Below, piece by piece: positions 1 through 12,499 of a stretch of DNA of 64,000 nucleotides. Position 1 is the first letter of the stretch. Each line of letters opens with the position of its first letter. Both the position numbers and the translations under genes were made by a program. Below the pieces are notes generated by a model. It worked only from the letters and a program-made list of their open reading frames with translations, was not told where the DNA came from and made no database searches. Location: positions 115,041-179,040 of the forward strand of contig PUQB01000517.1 in NCBI GenBank assembly GCA_003024785.1, in the 5' to 3' direction. Origin of the DNA: Selaginella tamariscina (lineage: Eukaryota; Streptophyta; Lycopodiopsida; Selaginellales; Selaginellaceae).

Positions 1-1665
1 ATCTCAATCTCTCTCTTATGTGGCCTCCGTGGTTTGTGTTCCTCATCATTTATGTATCTTGGTGATATCAATATTTTAATTTTTTCCACCTCCTTTATAG
101 CATCTCTCAAATCATGTGGCTTTGTCAACCGTACTTGGAGTTGCAAACTCTCTTGTAACCCATTGAGCTTCTCATGCTCTTTCTTTATTTCTTTACCAAC
201 TTTTCACTAACATCACCCACTTCACAATGGTCGTCAGGGACTCCATAGGCCAAATGTGGTGTTCTATGAAGTCTCGGTGGTTGCTAGAACGCTGTGGATA
301 GTGTCCAGTCCCAGGGGTCTACGCCGGCTAGCCGGCCTTACCTTAGGAGTATTGGAAGGTGTTGAGATGGCCTCTACCCGGACACCACGAGGGTCCGTGT
401 ACAGGTGAGGAGGGGTTCTCCTAGTGCAGTGCTGTCGCTTCCTACCTTAGTAAGTTGTTGGGCTAGGAGTAGAGCGAGAGGAGAGTAATGGAGAGGTGGT
501 GAATAGTAAGAACATAAGTATGTATATATTGCCTGCCTAAGTATAAAGCTGCCCCAGAAAGACGGAGCAAGATATAGACAAAAAAATGGACTAGAAGTAC
601 CCCGACCCACTTTCAACCTTCTTGCTTATATAGCAGGTCGGCTTGTGTTAGACCCTAGGTACAGGTGGCACTCTCTCATGGGTCTGCCGCCCTGTGATAG
701 AGTCCTGCCTATAACATTTATGCGCCTCCCTTATGCGTGTTGTCCTGAGTACCTTGGTAATTGATCCGGACGATCGGATCTACGCCTAGTTAAGTGCCAC
801 CTAACAGCTATCACCTTCAATCCATTACTTATGGTACCTTCATTGCTCGGCTGCTGCTTGTTCGCGCCAGATGGCGGCTTGACGGTGGTCAAACCACCGT
901 CAACCACACAACGATTGTATATTCTTCAAAACCTTTACATGTAATCTCCACTGCCTCTATAGGTTCTTGTCATAATTCCTGCAACTAAACTATCAGATCT
1001 TACTTGTGATACTTCTAAACATAGTAATTTCTAAATAATGTGAGGAATGCGTCGTACTTACAAATATAGCATTATCATAATACCAATCATTGGCATCTCC
1101 CTTGAGTGTAAATGGGAATATTCGAAGCTTCTCATGCTTATTTGTAATTTCATTAGCCTCACACGCCTTCTCAAAGTACTGAATATGTCGATTTGTATCC
1201 TCATGCTCCAAGCCAAAAAAGGTAGAAGGTACTACTTTACCCGTAATTGTTAGTGTCCCATCATTTTTAGTGCCTCAATCATCAGCAAATCCCAATAATG
1301 TTGTATAGGTACATGTATCTCTTTGTTTTCATATCTCTCATTCTTGTCCTCCTCCTCGGTTGACTCATTGTGCTCCGATTGTCATTGTAAGTATCACTTC
1401 TCGCGTTCTCGTTGTTGTTGCTGTCTTATCTCTTCATACCGTTTACATTCTGTAAGAATCCGTCGATAATCATCCATTCATCTATTACTGAAAGCGGCAG
1501 ATCCACTATCATGAGGCCTTTGTTGGGCATTCTTTCATCTCTGCAATAATTGAGCTGATCGGATTAAGTACTTGCTTTGGAATTTGCTGAAAGCCTCGAA
1601 TTTCTTCTTTCATCGTAATTTCTCTTCGAACTCTAGCACTTCCTTGGGTGTTGGCTTATCCATAC
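1..1665 (-). pseudogene. Decayed Ty3/gypsy gag, split by a solo LTR
   Basis: Minus-strand reading gives a gag capsid-like protein. The part at about 993-1250 reads HIQYFEKACEANEI and then FPFTLKGDANDWYYDN, which matches the usual gypsy gag pattern (aromatic-x-L-K-G-x-A-x-x-W-Y). The probable N-terminus is near 1660 (MDKPTPKEVLEFEEKLR), followed by a Gln/Arg/Glu-rich stretch with stops. The C-terminal half continues at 1-222 (GLQESLQLQVRL, then KPHDLRDAI), also typical of gag. The two halves are separated by the solo LTR at 228-906. Several in-frame stops show decay. No pol is seen next to it; the element runs off the left edge. Confidence 0.6.
228..906 (-). mobile_element. Solo LTR inserted in the gag, TSD CACAA
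   Basis: The 679-bp unit begins TGGTCGTC and ends GTCAACCA (TG...CA) and is flanked by the 5-bp duplication CACAA at 223-227 and 907-911. A second diverged copy lies at 62169-62826. The sense strand is inferred from a TATA-like CTATATAAG on the minus strand (624-632). One end carries a hairpin with 10-bp arms (TTGACGGTGG / CCACCGTCAA, 879-903). No internal region is present, so this is a solo LTR left by LTR-LTR recombination. Confidence 0.7.
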
Positions 1666-4540
1666 TGGCACATTCTTACATACACTTCATTAGTTACCTA
1701 TTAATACAACTATCCCTCCGTGGTCGTCATAATTTTAAGCTAATAAGTTTAAAATATAGCTATGGTCACCATCATCAACCCGTAATAAGGTCGAGCGGAA
1801 AAAGAAAATTACAAGATAGAAATATTTTGCTAAGCTTTTTGATGTGTATTCAGTCTCAATCTTTGTATTACAGTGGTAGCCTGTAATCCTATGTTCTCAT
1901 CTAACTCTCATATTTTCACAATATGTATTATATGTCCAAAGAAAGAAACATAACTAAAAATCTCTTAAATGACTAACTACTATGTTGTTGCCAAGGTAAT
2001 GGTTTGGGTGTGACAAACTTAAAGTTGGTGAAGGTTCCCTTTGAGATTGCCATTGTCCCCTCTCTCACTGAGACTTTGATACCATGAGTTTATGTGGAGT
2101 GGGCCTCCATTGTTTGTGTGTGACGATGGTGGTGATGGCTTTTATTGGCAAGAGCCTTTTTCGACAATGATTGGTGCAATAGGATGGTAATTGTTATTGA
2201 TTCTTGATTGGTGGTGCCACCAATATTGGCAAACATGCTAGCAAATTCTCAAGGTGCGGTTGCTTGCAACCCAAGGGAGGACTAGATATCTGATTCCCTA
2301 TGTGGCCATCAAGCAAGCAACCATGTGAACTAAAAGCAATTTGGTTGTTGGTGGTAGCACTTAATGGAAAGCTTATGGTTGTTGTAGCGTCAAGCCTGTG
2401 ACACGCAACCTTAAGGCTTGTTGGTCATAATTGTTCTATCAAGTATGGCTTTAATAGTTCGTTAGTGACAATAGAAATTGGTGAGGACATGTTGAGGATG
2501 GATGCATGAGTCCTGGTGCACTAATGTTGCTCTTCAATTAGCTTTGACAAATGCATACTTGGAGTTGAGTTTCAATAAAGTTGAATTCCTCAGACATTAT
2601 ATATTATAAAGAGTACCATTCATTTCCCATTAAACCAACTAAAGTGTTAATTAGTTGTTGAGTTGATTTTCATTGAAGATTGAGTAAAAATTATGACACT
2701 TGTCACTTTCTTAGAAGTAATATACAAAATAAAATGTTATTACTATCGTCTCCATGTACCTAAGGTATTGTATGATATACATAAGTGATTCCCATCAAAT
2801 ATAAATTATAATACTCCCCATACTCAAAGGTTGTTATTATCACTCACTTCAATATATTAATGATTGTATTTCCACTATTCTTTTTTTAGACAGAGGTTTA
2901 CCCTTCCATCATGTCTCATTATGTGCATCACGATAGAGTCTCATCCTTATCATAGGCGGCCTATTCTCATGTGATGAGACATCATGATGAGACAACATGG
3001 TCATCATAGAAAGAGTTAAGATTAACTTATTAATTATATTCTGTTCATTTGGTATATAAGACATAATTAATCCATGATAAGAATCAATTTTAAGTCTCCT
3101 TCAATATCAAATATAAAAATATTATTCCTCCCTCTTTGAACTAACTAAAAAAGAATTAATCAGTTATAAAAAGTTTTTATGCTTAAATTACTACATGATA
3201 TACCTAAGTGGCTCTCATTAAATAAGAATTATGGCATGTGCCCATTTGAGAAAATTATTAATACCCAGTCTTTTAGCTTTTTGTGCTCCTTGACAACAAA
3301 GATAATCCCGAGTCATGAGACCATTGACTCATGTAACATTTTTTTAATTGACTTTGCTCTACCTGTTCGCTAGGTACAATTGAAGGGACTAAACTCTTGC
3401 CTTTGAGCATTTTGACAAAGCTTATGGTTTCTCCTACTCATTACTAGTACCATCACTGAGGGACTCTCTAAAGCATTAGGAATGAGATATGAGTTGAATT
3501 CGGTGGTGCTACACATTCTTAGTCCTATTTTGGTTTTTTATACATGTACTCCCAGTCTCATACTAGTAATTATCGTAGCTTCCCCACAACACTCACCACT
3601 TTCTCTCATGACATGTGTCTTCATACAATGCTAGAACTTTGAAAAATGCATAGCTACAATAGATTCCAAGGGCACCATAGTAGTAAAAGTGCAACAAAGA
3701 GTTTGACTCGATGGTTGCTAAATTTGGCGTTGAGTTCTTGTTAAAGAGATGACCTGTCTCTCTTATGTAGCACAAACTCATTGACTAGCTTATCAAAATG
3801 CTAGAATTTAGGTGACAATCCCCATTGTGATCACCAAAAAGTTGGTGTGGCTGCTTGTGTGTGTCCCAATGCCCAACTTACATGCATCTCTAAAATGCAA
3901 TGTAGGAGGGGTTGAGATACCACACCATGCCAACTGGACCATGTTTGTTGGCCCAAATGGTGTCCGACAAGGCAATTGGGAGTTAGGAGGATGTGTAGAG
4001 CATTGATGTCAAAGGAGGAGGGAGGAGCATGTAGACCTTAGATGTGCAAGAAGATAGAAATATAAACTTGATTGCAAGATAAAGAATTGTAAAGGAATCT
4101 AAGTCATTGAGGTTGCTCTCTATGTCCACCCTCAAGAGATCCCTAGCAATTGATATGGAGATGTGCAAGGGGCACTTGCTCATCCTTGCCCTCTTATAGA
4201 GCTCCCCTTTGGTGGCCATCTTCTATTGCATAGTGGCTATTAGTGTTGGAGCTTTTACATGGTGTCACATATGGCTTGAGAAATGTCAACCCTAAAAACC
4301 CTCTTTGTGAACCTTAAAACCTAGTATATTAGAAACATGAATGCTAATAACTCACACTGTAAGTCATTAGCACGAACAATGCTCAACTTAATTATTTAAT
4401 AATAACTCTTAACCTAGTTATTATCTTTAACCCGATGACTATTATCACAACTATGGATTAGCTTACCCTTAACATTTATGATTTTACTAAGCTAGGTACA
4501 ATATTCACATTTAGTTGAGTATGCATTCTAACTTACACTT
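1666..4540. other. Unassigned intergenic sequence
   Basis: About 2.9 kb without a recognisable gene. Short open frames exist (for example 3593-3781 minus and 3812-4006 plus) but none carries a motif I recognise. The stretch near 4250-4320 has weak resemblance to the J-type LTR relic at 36460-37070 (phrases like gtgtcacatatggc and ccctctttgtgaacc), so this may be very old retrotransposon sequence. Confidence 0.4.
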
Positions 4541-4545
4541 GTGAG

Positions 4546-5011
4546 TGTCACAACCCGATACAAGATGCAGGATTCCGGATATAAGATACAGGATTCCGGA
4601 TATAGGATACATGATATAGGATACGGGATATAGGATATACCTACATGATATGCCTACAGGATATGCTACAGGATATGCCTATAGGATAAGGGTCACCATT
4701 TTTAACTCATGACTAGATTAGGCTCATGACCAAATTAGCTCTTGGAGTTGTGAGCATAAAAGCTTCGACCTAATTGTTGTACAATCAGTTACTATCAACA
4801 CCAGTCTTTTTACAATCAATCTTGTCTTATCTTGTTCTTGTCTTGCTCCTTGCTTCCTATTCTCTCCTTGTCTTGTTCCTAGTTTCTATCCTGCTCCTGT
4901 CTTGCTCCTGGTTCTTGTCTTGCTCCTGGTTCTTGTCCTGCACCTATCTTGTTCCTAGTCCTTGTCTTGCTCCTGAGTCAAGCCTCCTTGCTCTTAGATC
5001 GTGGCTTGACA
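4546..5011 (+). repeat. Element A 5' LTR
   Basis: The 466-bp LTR begins TGTCACAACCC and ends GGCTTGACA. Its first 180 bp are a run of short direct repeats of the type gga-tat-(a)-gga-ta(c/t), which also fill the 3' LTR at about 35760-35910. A second internal repeat at about 4820-4980 consists of cttgtcttgctcctggtt-like units. Both repeat blocks vary in copy number between the two LTRs. Confidence 0.8.
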
Positions 5012-5107
5012 GTTTGATAGTAACTATTTTCATAGCTTTCCGATTTCCAGTTACCTTTTTTCCTTGATTCTTCTCCTTCATTTTCCTCCTTTTTTCTTTC
5101 ATAGATC

Positions 5108-6043
5108 ATGGCCGATTTTGAGCAATTTCAACGCATGAGCTGGCCACTTTGAGCCAAGTGGTCACAGATCTGCACATGCAGTTGCTGATGCATCCTCCAA
5201 GGCTGCTGCGCAGGCTCTCTCTCAAGCATCTGTGGTTTCCTCTCCATCGAACACTTCTTCGGAGCCGAAGATCAGCATGTTAGAAAACTTCAGTGGCAAT
5301 CGCGCCGATTTCCAAGGGTTCCGGAATTAGATCAGGCCTTTGATCCGCATGCAACCACGCCGCTACTTGACTGATGCACAAAAGGTTGGCCTTTTAGCAT
5401 CCTTACTATTTGGATCTCCATGGGCTTGGGTTGCCCCTTTGCTGGAGCGTGACGACCCATTGATGGAGGACTTTGAAGGATTTGTGGCTACCTTTGAAGC
5501 CTGCTTTGGAGATCCTGATAAGTACCGTTCCGCATGCACGAAGTTACGCAAGCTCACACAAAGATCCCGACCAGCTTCTGTCTATGCATTCAAAATTCAA
5601 ACAACTTTGCACGAACATTCCATGGACAAGACTACATTGATCGAACATTTCTGTTTTGGTTGAGGATGACATGAAGGACCTTCTCCTTACGTTACCAGAT
5701 GCCCAAACATTAGTGGAGATCATACAACAGGCCATTCGCTGCGACAATCGTTTGTTTGAGCGTCGTTAGGAAAAATCCCGTCAACAGTTCTTGCAAACCA
5801 ATCCTGCAGCTGTGGTACATGTTCCTGCAACCCTTCTGGAGTAGTTCCTATGGAGGTTGAGAAATACAAGCGTGGCTCACTTTCCACTGCTAAGAAGCAA
5901 CGTCGCCGCAGTGAGAACCTATGCTTGTATTATGGTGAAGCAGGACACAAAGTGGCAAAATGTCCTATTAAAGCCAGGAAATTCAAGATGCGTGAAGTTG
6001 AAGCTGAAGTTCAGTCAGAAAACTTCAATGTTCACTTCGTCTA
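5108..6043 (+). pseudogene. Element A gag (capsid and zinc knuckle), broken
   Basis: The first ATG after the leader is at 5108. The capsid-like part is open at 5340-5663 and resembles sushi/Tf-type gag (ERDDPLMEDFEGF, then FEACFGDPDKYRSA). The zinc knuckle near 5918-5960 reads CLYYGEAGHKVAKC, in which the second Cys of the CCHC pattern is Tyr. Frame changes and stops occur before 5340 and after 5663. It would have formed the nucleocapsid of element A. Confidence 0.65.
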
Positions 6044-6119
6044 GGAGCGGTGAAGTTGGACGTAGGTGCAGGCTCCATTGGTGCTGCTCATACCATTCCA
6101 TCACTCAATTTTCTTATAC

Positions 6120-9020
6120 ACATTCATCTCAATAATCGAGAGCTCAAGGAGTTTGCCGTGTAGACACTAGTGCAAATGCATGCTTCACGAATGACACTTT
6201 TACAACTCAACATGGCATTCCGGTGGTGAAGTTGAAGCGTGCAGTTCCTGTACAGGTGGCTGATGGTTGTCTGATTGCTTCTGGTGCAGTTACCCATGCT
6301 ACCACACCTCTCTCTTGCAATCATGGCGCATTCAACTATTCGATTTTCTTCAAGACTCGGTCGTCCCATCTTTGGGCATGCTATGGTTCGTGGTTGCAAA
6401 TCCTCAGATTGACTGGAGGTCTAGGACGCTCACGTTTTCCTCTCTGGCAGCTAGGATCAATCCTGTACTTTCCTGTGTGTAGGATACATCCTTAGTGTCT
6501 GAGGCAGTACAAGTTACAGGATTGACCGTGCCTGTTCCTGCATCAGTGTTGAAGACTCCTCCTCAACAGGATTCACCTCATGTTAGTTCCTCAGCACATC
6601 CGCAGGCTCTCTCCACTCCTGTAAGTTTGTAAATTTCTGTACAGGGTTCTTCCAATCCTGTATCAGTGTCGAAGGTTCCTCCTCAATAGAATCCACCTCT
6701 GTTGATTCATCAGCACACTCATAGGCTCCTCATCCTATGCATCCACGGACTTCTGTATAGGATTCTTCCAATCCTGTACACTTGTCAACATCTGTACAGG
6801 TTTTCCCCAATCCTGCCTCTTTCATTACCCTACTTCTGTTTCAACCCCCAAGATCCTTCCTCTTTTTCAGTCACAGCTCCCTCCTTCTCCTCTCCGAGTT
6901 CTTACCATTACTATGCATGAACTTGGCACTGATCCCGCTCCTTTTCACCTTTTTGCTTTCCAAGTAACTCCTATGTCCTCTTCTACCTTTCCTGTATCTG
7001 ACTCTCCTATTTTTCAATCTCCTTCTCCTGCTCCTTCTCCTTTTTCTGCTCCTTCTCCTTCTCTTACTTCTCCATGCCATCCAAGTATCACTCCTTTCAA
7101 GACGTTTTTGACAAGCACAAGGCTGCAGTTCTTCCTATTCACAGGTCCTTCGACTGTCCTATCGATCTTGCGGAAGGGAAGACTCCACCATTCGGACCAA
7201 TTTATGCACTGTCACCTACAGAATTGGAGGTTCTTTGCCAGTGCATCGAGGACAACTTGGTATCCGACTTCATTTATCACTCAAAATCCCCTGTAGGAGC
7301 ACCTATCTTCTTTGTCAAGAAGAAAGATGGGAGTTTGCGCTTGGTTGTGGACTACAGGGTTTGAATCAAGTCACCATCCGGAACCGGTACCCATTGCCAT
7401 TAATTCCGGAACTTCTCGATTGGCTATGAGGAGCAAAGGTGTTCACAAAGATCGACTTATGAGGGGCCTACAATCTTGTACGGATTGTCCAGGCGATGAG
7501 GGGAAGACTACCTTCGTACAAGGTATGACATTTCAAGTACACGGTGATGCCTTTCGGACTTACTAATGCCCTGCCGTGTTCTAACACATGGTAAACGACA
7601 TCTTTCATGACTTCTTGGACCATTTTGTGGTGATCTACCTCGATGACATTTTGATTTTCTCCAAGGACCAGGCAACAATGACAAGCATGTACGACTAGTT
7701 TCTACAGAGCTTCACGAGCATGGCCTGTATGCGAATTGGAGAATGTTTTTTTTTACAGGGTATTGTGGAGTTCTTGGGCTACATTGTCTCTCCTGTTGGT
7801 GTTTCCATTGACATGCACAAGGTGAAGACTATCATGGAGTGGGAGAGGCCCAAGTCTGTACGAGACATACAATGTTTCCTTGGCTTTGCAAACTTCTACA
7901 GGCGTTTCATACAGGACTTCTCCAAGCGTGTACTTCCACTCACAAAACTCACCAAGCACATAGGAGATTTCTTTTGGTCCGACAAGGTGGAACATGCATT
8001 TAAGGCACTCAAGGACGCCTTCACAATAGCTTCGATTTTAGCACATCCTGATCCTTCTTGTCCCTTCTTCGTTGAAGCAGATGCCTCAGATTTTACAGTA
8101 GGTTCTATCCTATCACAAGTTGGAAAAGACAAGTTATTCCATCCTGTAGCCTTTCACTCTCGTAAGTTCCTTTCGGTAGAGATCAATTATGAGATTCATG
8201 ACAAGGAACTCAAGGCCATTGTGGATTCGTTTGAGGAGTGGTGGCACTTCCTAAAAGGCGCTGCCATCCTGTACAAGTTCTTACGGATCACAAGAACCTG
8301 GAGTTTTTTCAAACGGCTCAAGTTCTCAGTCGGCGACAGGCTAGGTGGGTGGAATTCCTGTCACGTTTTGATTTTGTCATCGTTTACAAGCCCGATTTTC
8401 GGAATGGCAAAGTGGACGCATTGTCTAGGCGCTCCTACCTTTCACTGACCCCGGGGATCCTGCATATGACTGTCAAAAGCAAGTGTTGTTGGGTCTTGAT
8501 CGTTTTCGGCTTGCAGCACTATAAGTTCATCAGGCTTCAGCAAATTTAACACTTCTATAGGACATTCGTTCGCAGTTGGCTACAAACGACTTGGCAAAGA
8601 ATGTGTTCTCACACATTAGTCCTAAGATTGCAAGCTCCTCTTCCTCCAGTTCCCATTTAGACTACAAGTTATTCGCCATATAGGCCGGACTCTTGTACCG
8701 AGAAGGTCTCCTGTACATTCCTATTAGTGTTTGCAGGACTTGTGTGGTACAAGATTGTCATGATACCCCGGTTACAGGACATTTTGGTGTGGCCAAGACA
8801 GTTGAGTTGGTGACTTGCAACTATTGGTGGCTTGGGTTGCAAGGTTTTGTGGAAAGGTTTGTACGGAGTTGTGACACCTGCAACAGGTTTAAGATGCCTC
8901 GTCACGCGCCCTTTGGTCTTCTTCGTCCTCTTCCTGTTCCTTCTGCTTCTTGGAGATCCATTTTTATGGATTTCCTCATAGATGGATCCCCACATGATCA
9001 TCTCCAACATCTTCGTTAGG
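6120..9020 (+). pseudogene. Element A pol: protease, RT, RNase H, integrase N-terminus
   Basis: Protease is marked by VDTSANACF near 6157-6183 (catalytic DTS). A Ser/Pro-rich linker with repeated tcctgta-like phrases spans about 6480-7060. RT runs from about 7070 (SPVGAPIFFVKKKDGSLRLVVDYR at 7290-7364) through the catalytic YLDD near 7637 and FLGFANFYRRFI near 7880. RNase H follows at about 8060-8250 (FFVEADASDFTVGSIL, then [12 protein letters not shown]). Integrase shows the zinc-binding HDTPVTGHFG...CDTCNRFK region (8758-8895) and the first catalytic Asp in SIFMDFLID (about 8960), then breaks off. Numerous frameshifts and stops mark it as dead. Confidence 0.75.
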
Positions 9021-9577
9021 TACAGGATGATCTCCGTGTTCATCTTCAGCAAGCATAGGAACGGTACAAGCGTCATGTTAATTCTCATCTTCAGCCGGCA
9101 CCTGCATACAAGATTGGTGATCTCGTGTGGCTTCTTCATTGGCATATTCGCACCAATAGGCCTTCTTCTAAGTTGGATTTTCAACGATTAGGCCCTTATA
9201 GGATTGCGGCTAAGGTCAATCCTGTAGCTTTTGGACTCAAGTTACTATCTACGGTGAAACTTCATCCTGTGTTTCACACCTCCTTGTTGGAGCCGTATCA
9301 TCCTTCTTCTCTTCCTGGTCGTGCTTCTTCTCCTCCCCCTCCTATGGTCATTGACGATGAACCTGAGTACGAAGTTATAACCATCCTTTGATTCTTGTCT
9401 TCATCGCCGCCAACTTCAATACTTGGTGGATTGGAAAGGTTATTTGCCTACTGATCACACTTGGGAACCTGTATCCAACTTACTCCATGCTTCTTCCAAG
9501 GTTGCTGCCTTCCATCGGCGTTATCCTGTTAAACTAACTCCCAAGACTCGTGGAACTCGTCCTTAGGGAGGAGGTGC
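9020..9577 (+). pseudogene. Element A integrase C-terminus and chromodomain
   Basis: After a deletion that removes most of the integrase DDE core, the sequence resumes in the C-terminal part (RYKRHVNSHL, then RPSSKLDFQRLGPYRI and LKLLSTVKLHPVFHTSLLEP, 9060-9300). A proline-rich linker leads to a chromodomain at about 9415-9530 with LVDWKGYLPTDHTWEPVSNL, the expected aromatic cage region. The polypurine tract GGAGGAGG lies at about 9568-9575, just before the 3' LTR start. Confidence 0.7.
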
Positions 9578-9580
9578 TGT

Positions 9581-10177
9581 TGTTGAACCTCGAAATCCTA
9601 TCATCTGCACATAGTAAAGATTGCTTTTGACAAACCTGTATTATGGGTCTATCGGAATAAGATAGAGAAGAAATCAGACATCAGAAGTTTGGAAAAGGGT
9701 AAGGATGGCAAGGTGTATAGCAAGCAGCAGTACTATGGATACCATCACAGTACTGGGAGAAGAAATAGTATACAACATAACAGAAATACGAGTAAGAGAT
9801 AGATGTATTGAGAGAAAAAGGAAACTTATATTATGACCGCACACGGCACATGGTACAAAATAACATATACTCGAGATACCCTTCTAGTCCTAATTTAGTC
9901 TATTTATACCCGTCCGTACTAGCAGTTATAGCAACTGCCTCTTAACCTTATCCATTCAATTACTGTAACTCCTTCTTATCCTTATCTAAACATGCCGTAC
10001 TCTGCTGGTATTGTATTGCGGTGATAACTTGTATTACGGTATTACGTTAGTAACTCGTACTCCAATATATCCTTCCCACTCTCGATTTTCAACAATATAT
10101 ATTGTTTTTGGTATTTCCCATTATATTTACCATGAAATAACAAGTAATCTTATCAATCTCTAACTATGATCCTAACA
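9581..10177 (-). repeat. Element B 3' LTR (597 bp)
   Basis: Begins TGTTGAACC and ends CCTAACA on the plus strand. It matches 31261-31416 and 35289-35739 closely along its length. Immediately inside, at 10178-10190, the minus strand shows the polypurine tract AAGGGGA, which confirms that this is the 3' LTR of a minus-strand element. Confidence 0.85.
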
Positions 10178-10229
10178 TCCCCTTAGACTGGAAGTGTTGC
10201 ATCGCCCGATGCAACCTTACGATGTGCCC

Positions 10230-12340
10230 CACTGTTCCGCACATGGAAGCGACGAAGTTCTTCAACTTGTGGTTCTCCTCGTGTAATTTACGTACTTTGT
10301 TCGTGTCGCCGATGTTGGAGTAGCTGCTGGGTTAACTCACTCATCTTCTCATGGATGTTATGTACTTGGTCAACTAGTGTGTGTACGGTGTTCATGAGTA
10401 CCTTGTTCTGCTTGTACAGACGTCGTATGATGTTCGACTGCTCCAAGAATTGCTTGTCAATCATATTACAATGGTATGAAGTTGCTAACTGATAGTGGCG
10501 TCTACTCATTGAACTACTACTTGTTGGGTGATGGAATCAATGACACTGTGAAGGTGTGAAAGCAACCTTTGAGAGTAGTATTCTGTGGTGGGTCTTGAGT
10601 GGGTGAAGTAGTCTGAATCACGAGTGCACTTCGAACCCCTTGAGATGTCCGCTTGACAATTTGAAGCATGATGTCCCATCTATCGTAATGGTGAATAGGC
10701 TACTGCAGGTCTTGGTCTTTATCATTGATGTCGTTCTTGGCAGATTGTCCAGGTGTCGGTTCTACCGAATGCGGTTCTTATCCTAACTACTGTACTGCTG
10801 ACTCCCGTACTTGCTCTGCTAGAGGTACTACTTGTGGTGGTATGATATGAGAAGATTACCTGCCGTAGTTTGATGTTGAACTGATGGTGATGACGAAACT
10901 ACGGTAGTGCCCGTATTGATGTTGTTGAATGGCGCAGAATCCCCACACTCCATGGGTGTTGTTGAAGTTGGTGTTTGTGGGCTGACCGCGATCTGGTGGT
11001 GTTGTGTCTTCACACTCTGTGTGTGGTACAAAAGTTGATGCCGTGGGCTTGTTACGCATCTTTCGCTGGTCTCTTCGAGGTAAAGGTCTCCTCTGCAATA
11101 CTTGATCATCGTCTTCCTCCTCATCCACAAACTCAAGTATCACTTCGGGTTCCTTTGACTGTGGTTCTTCTGGCTTCTTTGCTTGTGTACGTGGTCGTTT
11201 CTTCGGCTTAGTTGGTAATGGTGCGTCCAAATTACAGACGTCGAAAACATTATCCGGGTACTGCATAGTATGACCTAACCAAAAGCCCATCCTTGTTGTG
11301 AGTACCAGTGTACCTGTCGGTGCTAAGTCCGCATACGTAATACGGAGAGTTGTTAATGTGTGATGAAGCACCGGAAATATGGACATCTCCTTGTTCTTGC
11401 TTTTGGGGTTGTGTAGAGTGTTCAGCTCATGTTGCAGCCCTACTACGACTAGCTCCCCCCAATCCACTTTCTGTCCCTGTTCAGATAGATGATATACATA
11501 CCTGATCTCCTTGTTGAAACCTGCCGGTGTTTTGCGGAAGGTGAACACGGTGGTGATAGCCTTAATACGACTCTTATGAGGTTCGCGCAGAATTGATGTT
11601 GGTGTTGCATTCGCCGTCTTCTTCTTCTTGAGAAACTTGTCGAAATTGTCAATGTAGTGTTGCACGTATGTGTGGACTTGTGGAATTGGATCGTACAAGA
11701 TGTCTGGATCTGGGAATTCAAAGACATCTCAAATAAGCTTACTTGTGAAAGCGAATGCCCTGCCTTGTAATTGTAGAGCCTTGAATTGCGGTGTGTATGC
11801 CTTAATTGCCTGATCGACTAAGTATTCACCTTGTTGATCCAATCGTTTGTGTACAAACATTTTGAAATATCGCTCCAACTACATCCTCTGGATCCATTCT
11901 CATATGTCCGAGATGAGTGTTGGTGCCGGACGAACAATACGATAGAGTATTGGTGTAAGGGGAATTGAAAACTGGCAGTTCTGACTGGGATGCTGTATTG
12001 ATAGCTGTTGCAGACATACTCATTGTGTTGGTGTACTCGTCCATCGATTCCATATGTGCCTGTCGAATAAAAGAAGAAAAAGACAAAGGACTTGAAGATC
12101 GGAAAGAAGAAGAAACTAAAGAAGAACTCGAAAACCCTAATGTGTGATGTCGGTTGAGTAGTGCTCCTGTTTTATACTTAGAGAATTTATGGTCTGTTAG
12201 TCTCTGCGGAGTAGTCCGCGTGTTGAGTTTCAAATTGTTGGGTGTGTGAATACCTTGGTTTGCGCTAGATTTGATAGAGAATATCTTATCATTGGATTTT
12301 GTATTCCTTGGATTTGCCAATTTCTTGGATTTTGTCATTC
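10230..12340 (-). pseudogene. Element B extra ORF between integrase and 3' LTR
   Basis: Three minus-strand pieces make one region in sense order: 12338-11826 (Ser-rich, then MDPEDVVGAIFQNVCTQ), 11790-10856 (QGRAFAFTSKL, then YDPIPQVHTYVQHYIDNF, and an acidic tract VDEEEDDDQ) and 10509-10288 (a likely coiled coil, LYKQNKVLMNTVHTLVDQVHN). Only two or three stops or frame changes separate them. The position matches the extra or env-like ORF of Athila/Tat-type elements. The middle piece has a faint resemblance to plant transposon-associated gag-like proteins, and no membrane segment is obvious. Product unknown. Confidence 0.5.
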
Positions 12341-12499
12341 GCTCGTGTGAGTGATCATGTCGATGTTTCCAGAAGATTCTGCTAACGTCTACTCGCCAAG
12401 ATGCTACTTACTTTTCCATGTTTTGTTCCGACTTACGACTTTGATCATATTCCAAGCCACTGTTTAGCTTGGATGTTTCTGTGTTTGGCGTATTGTACA

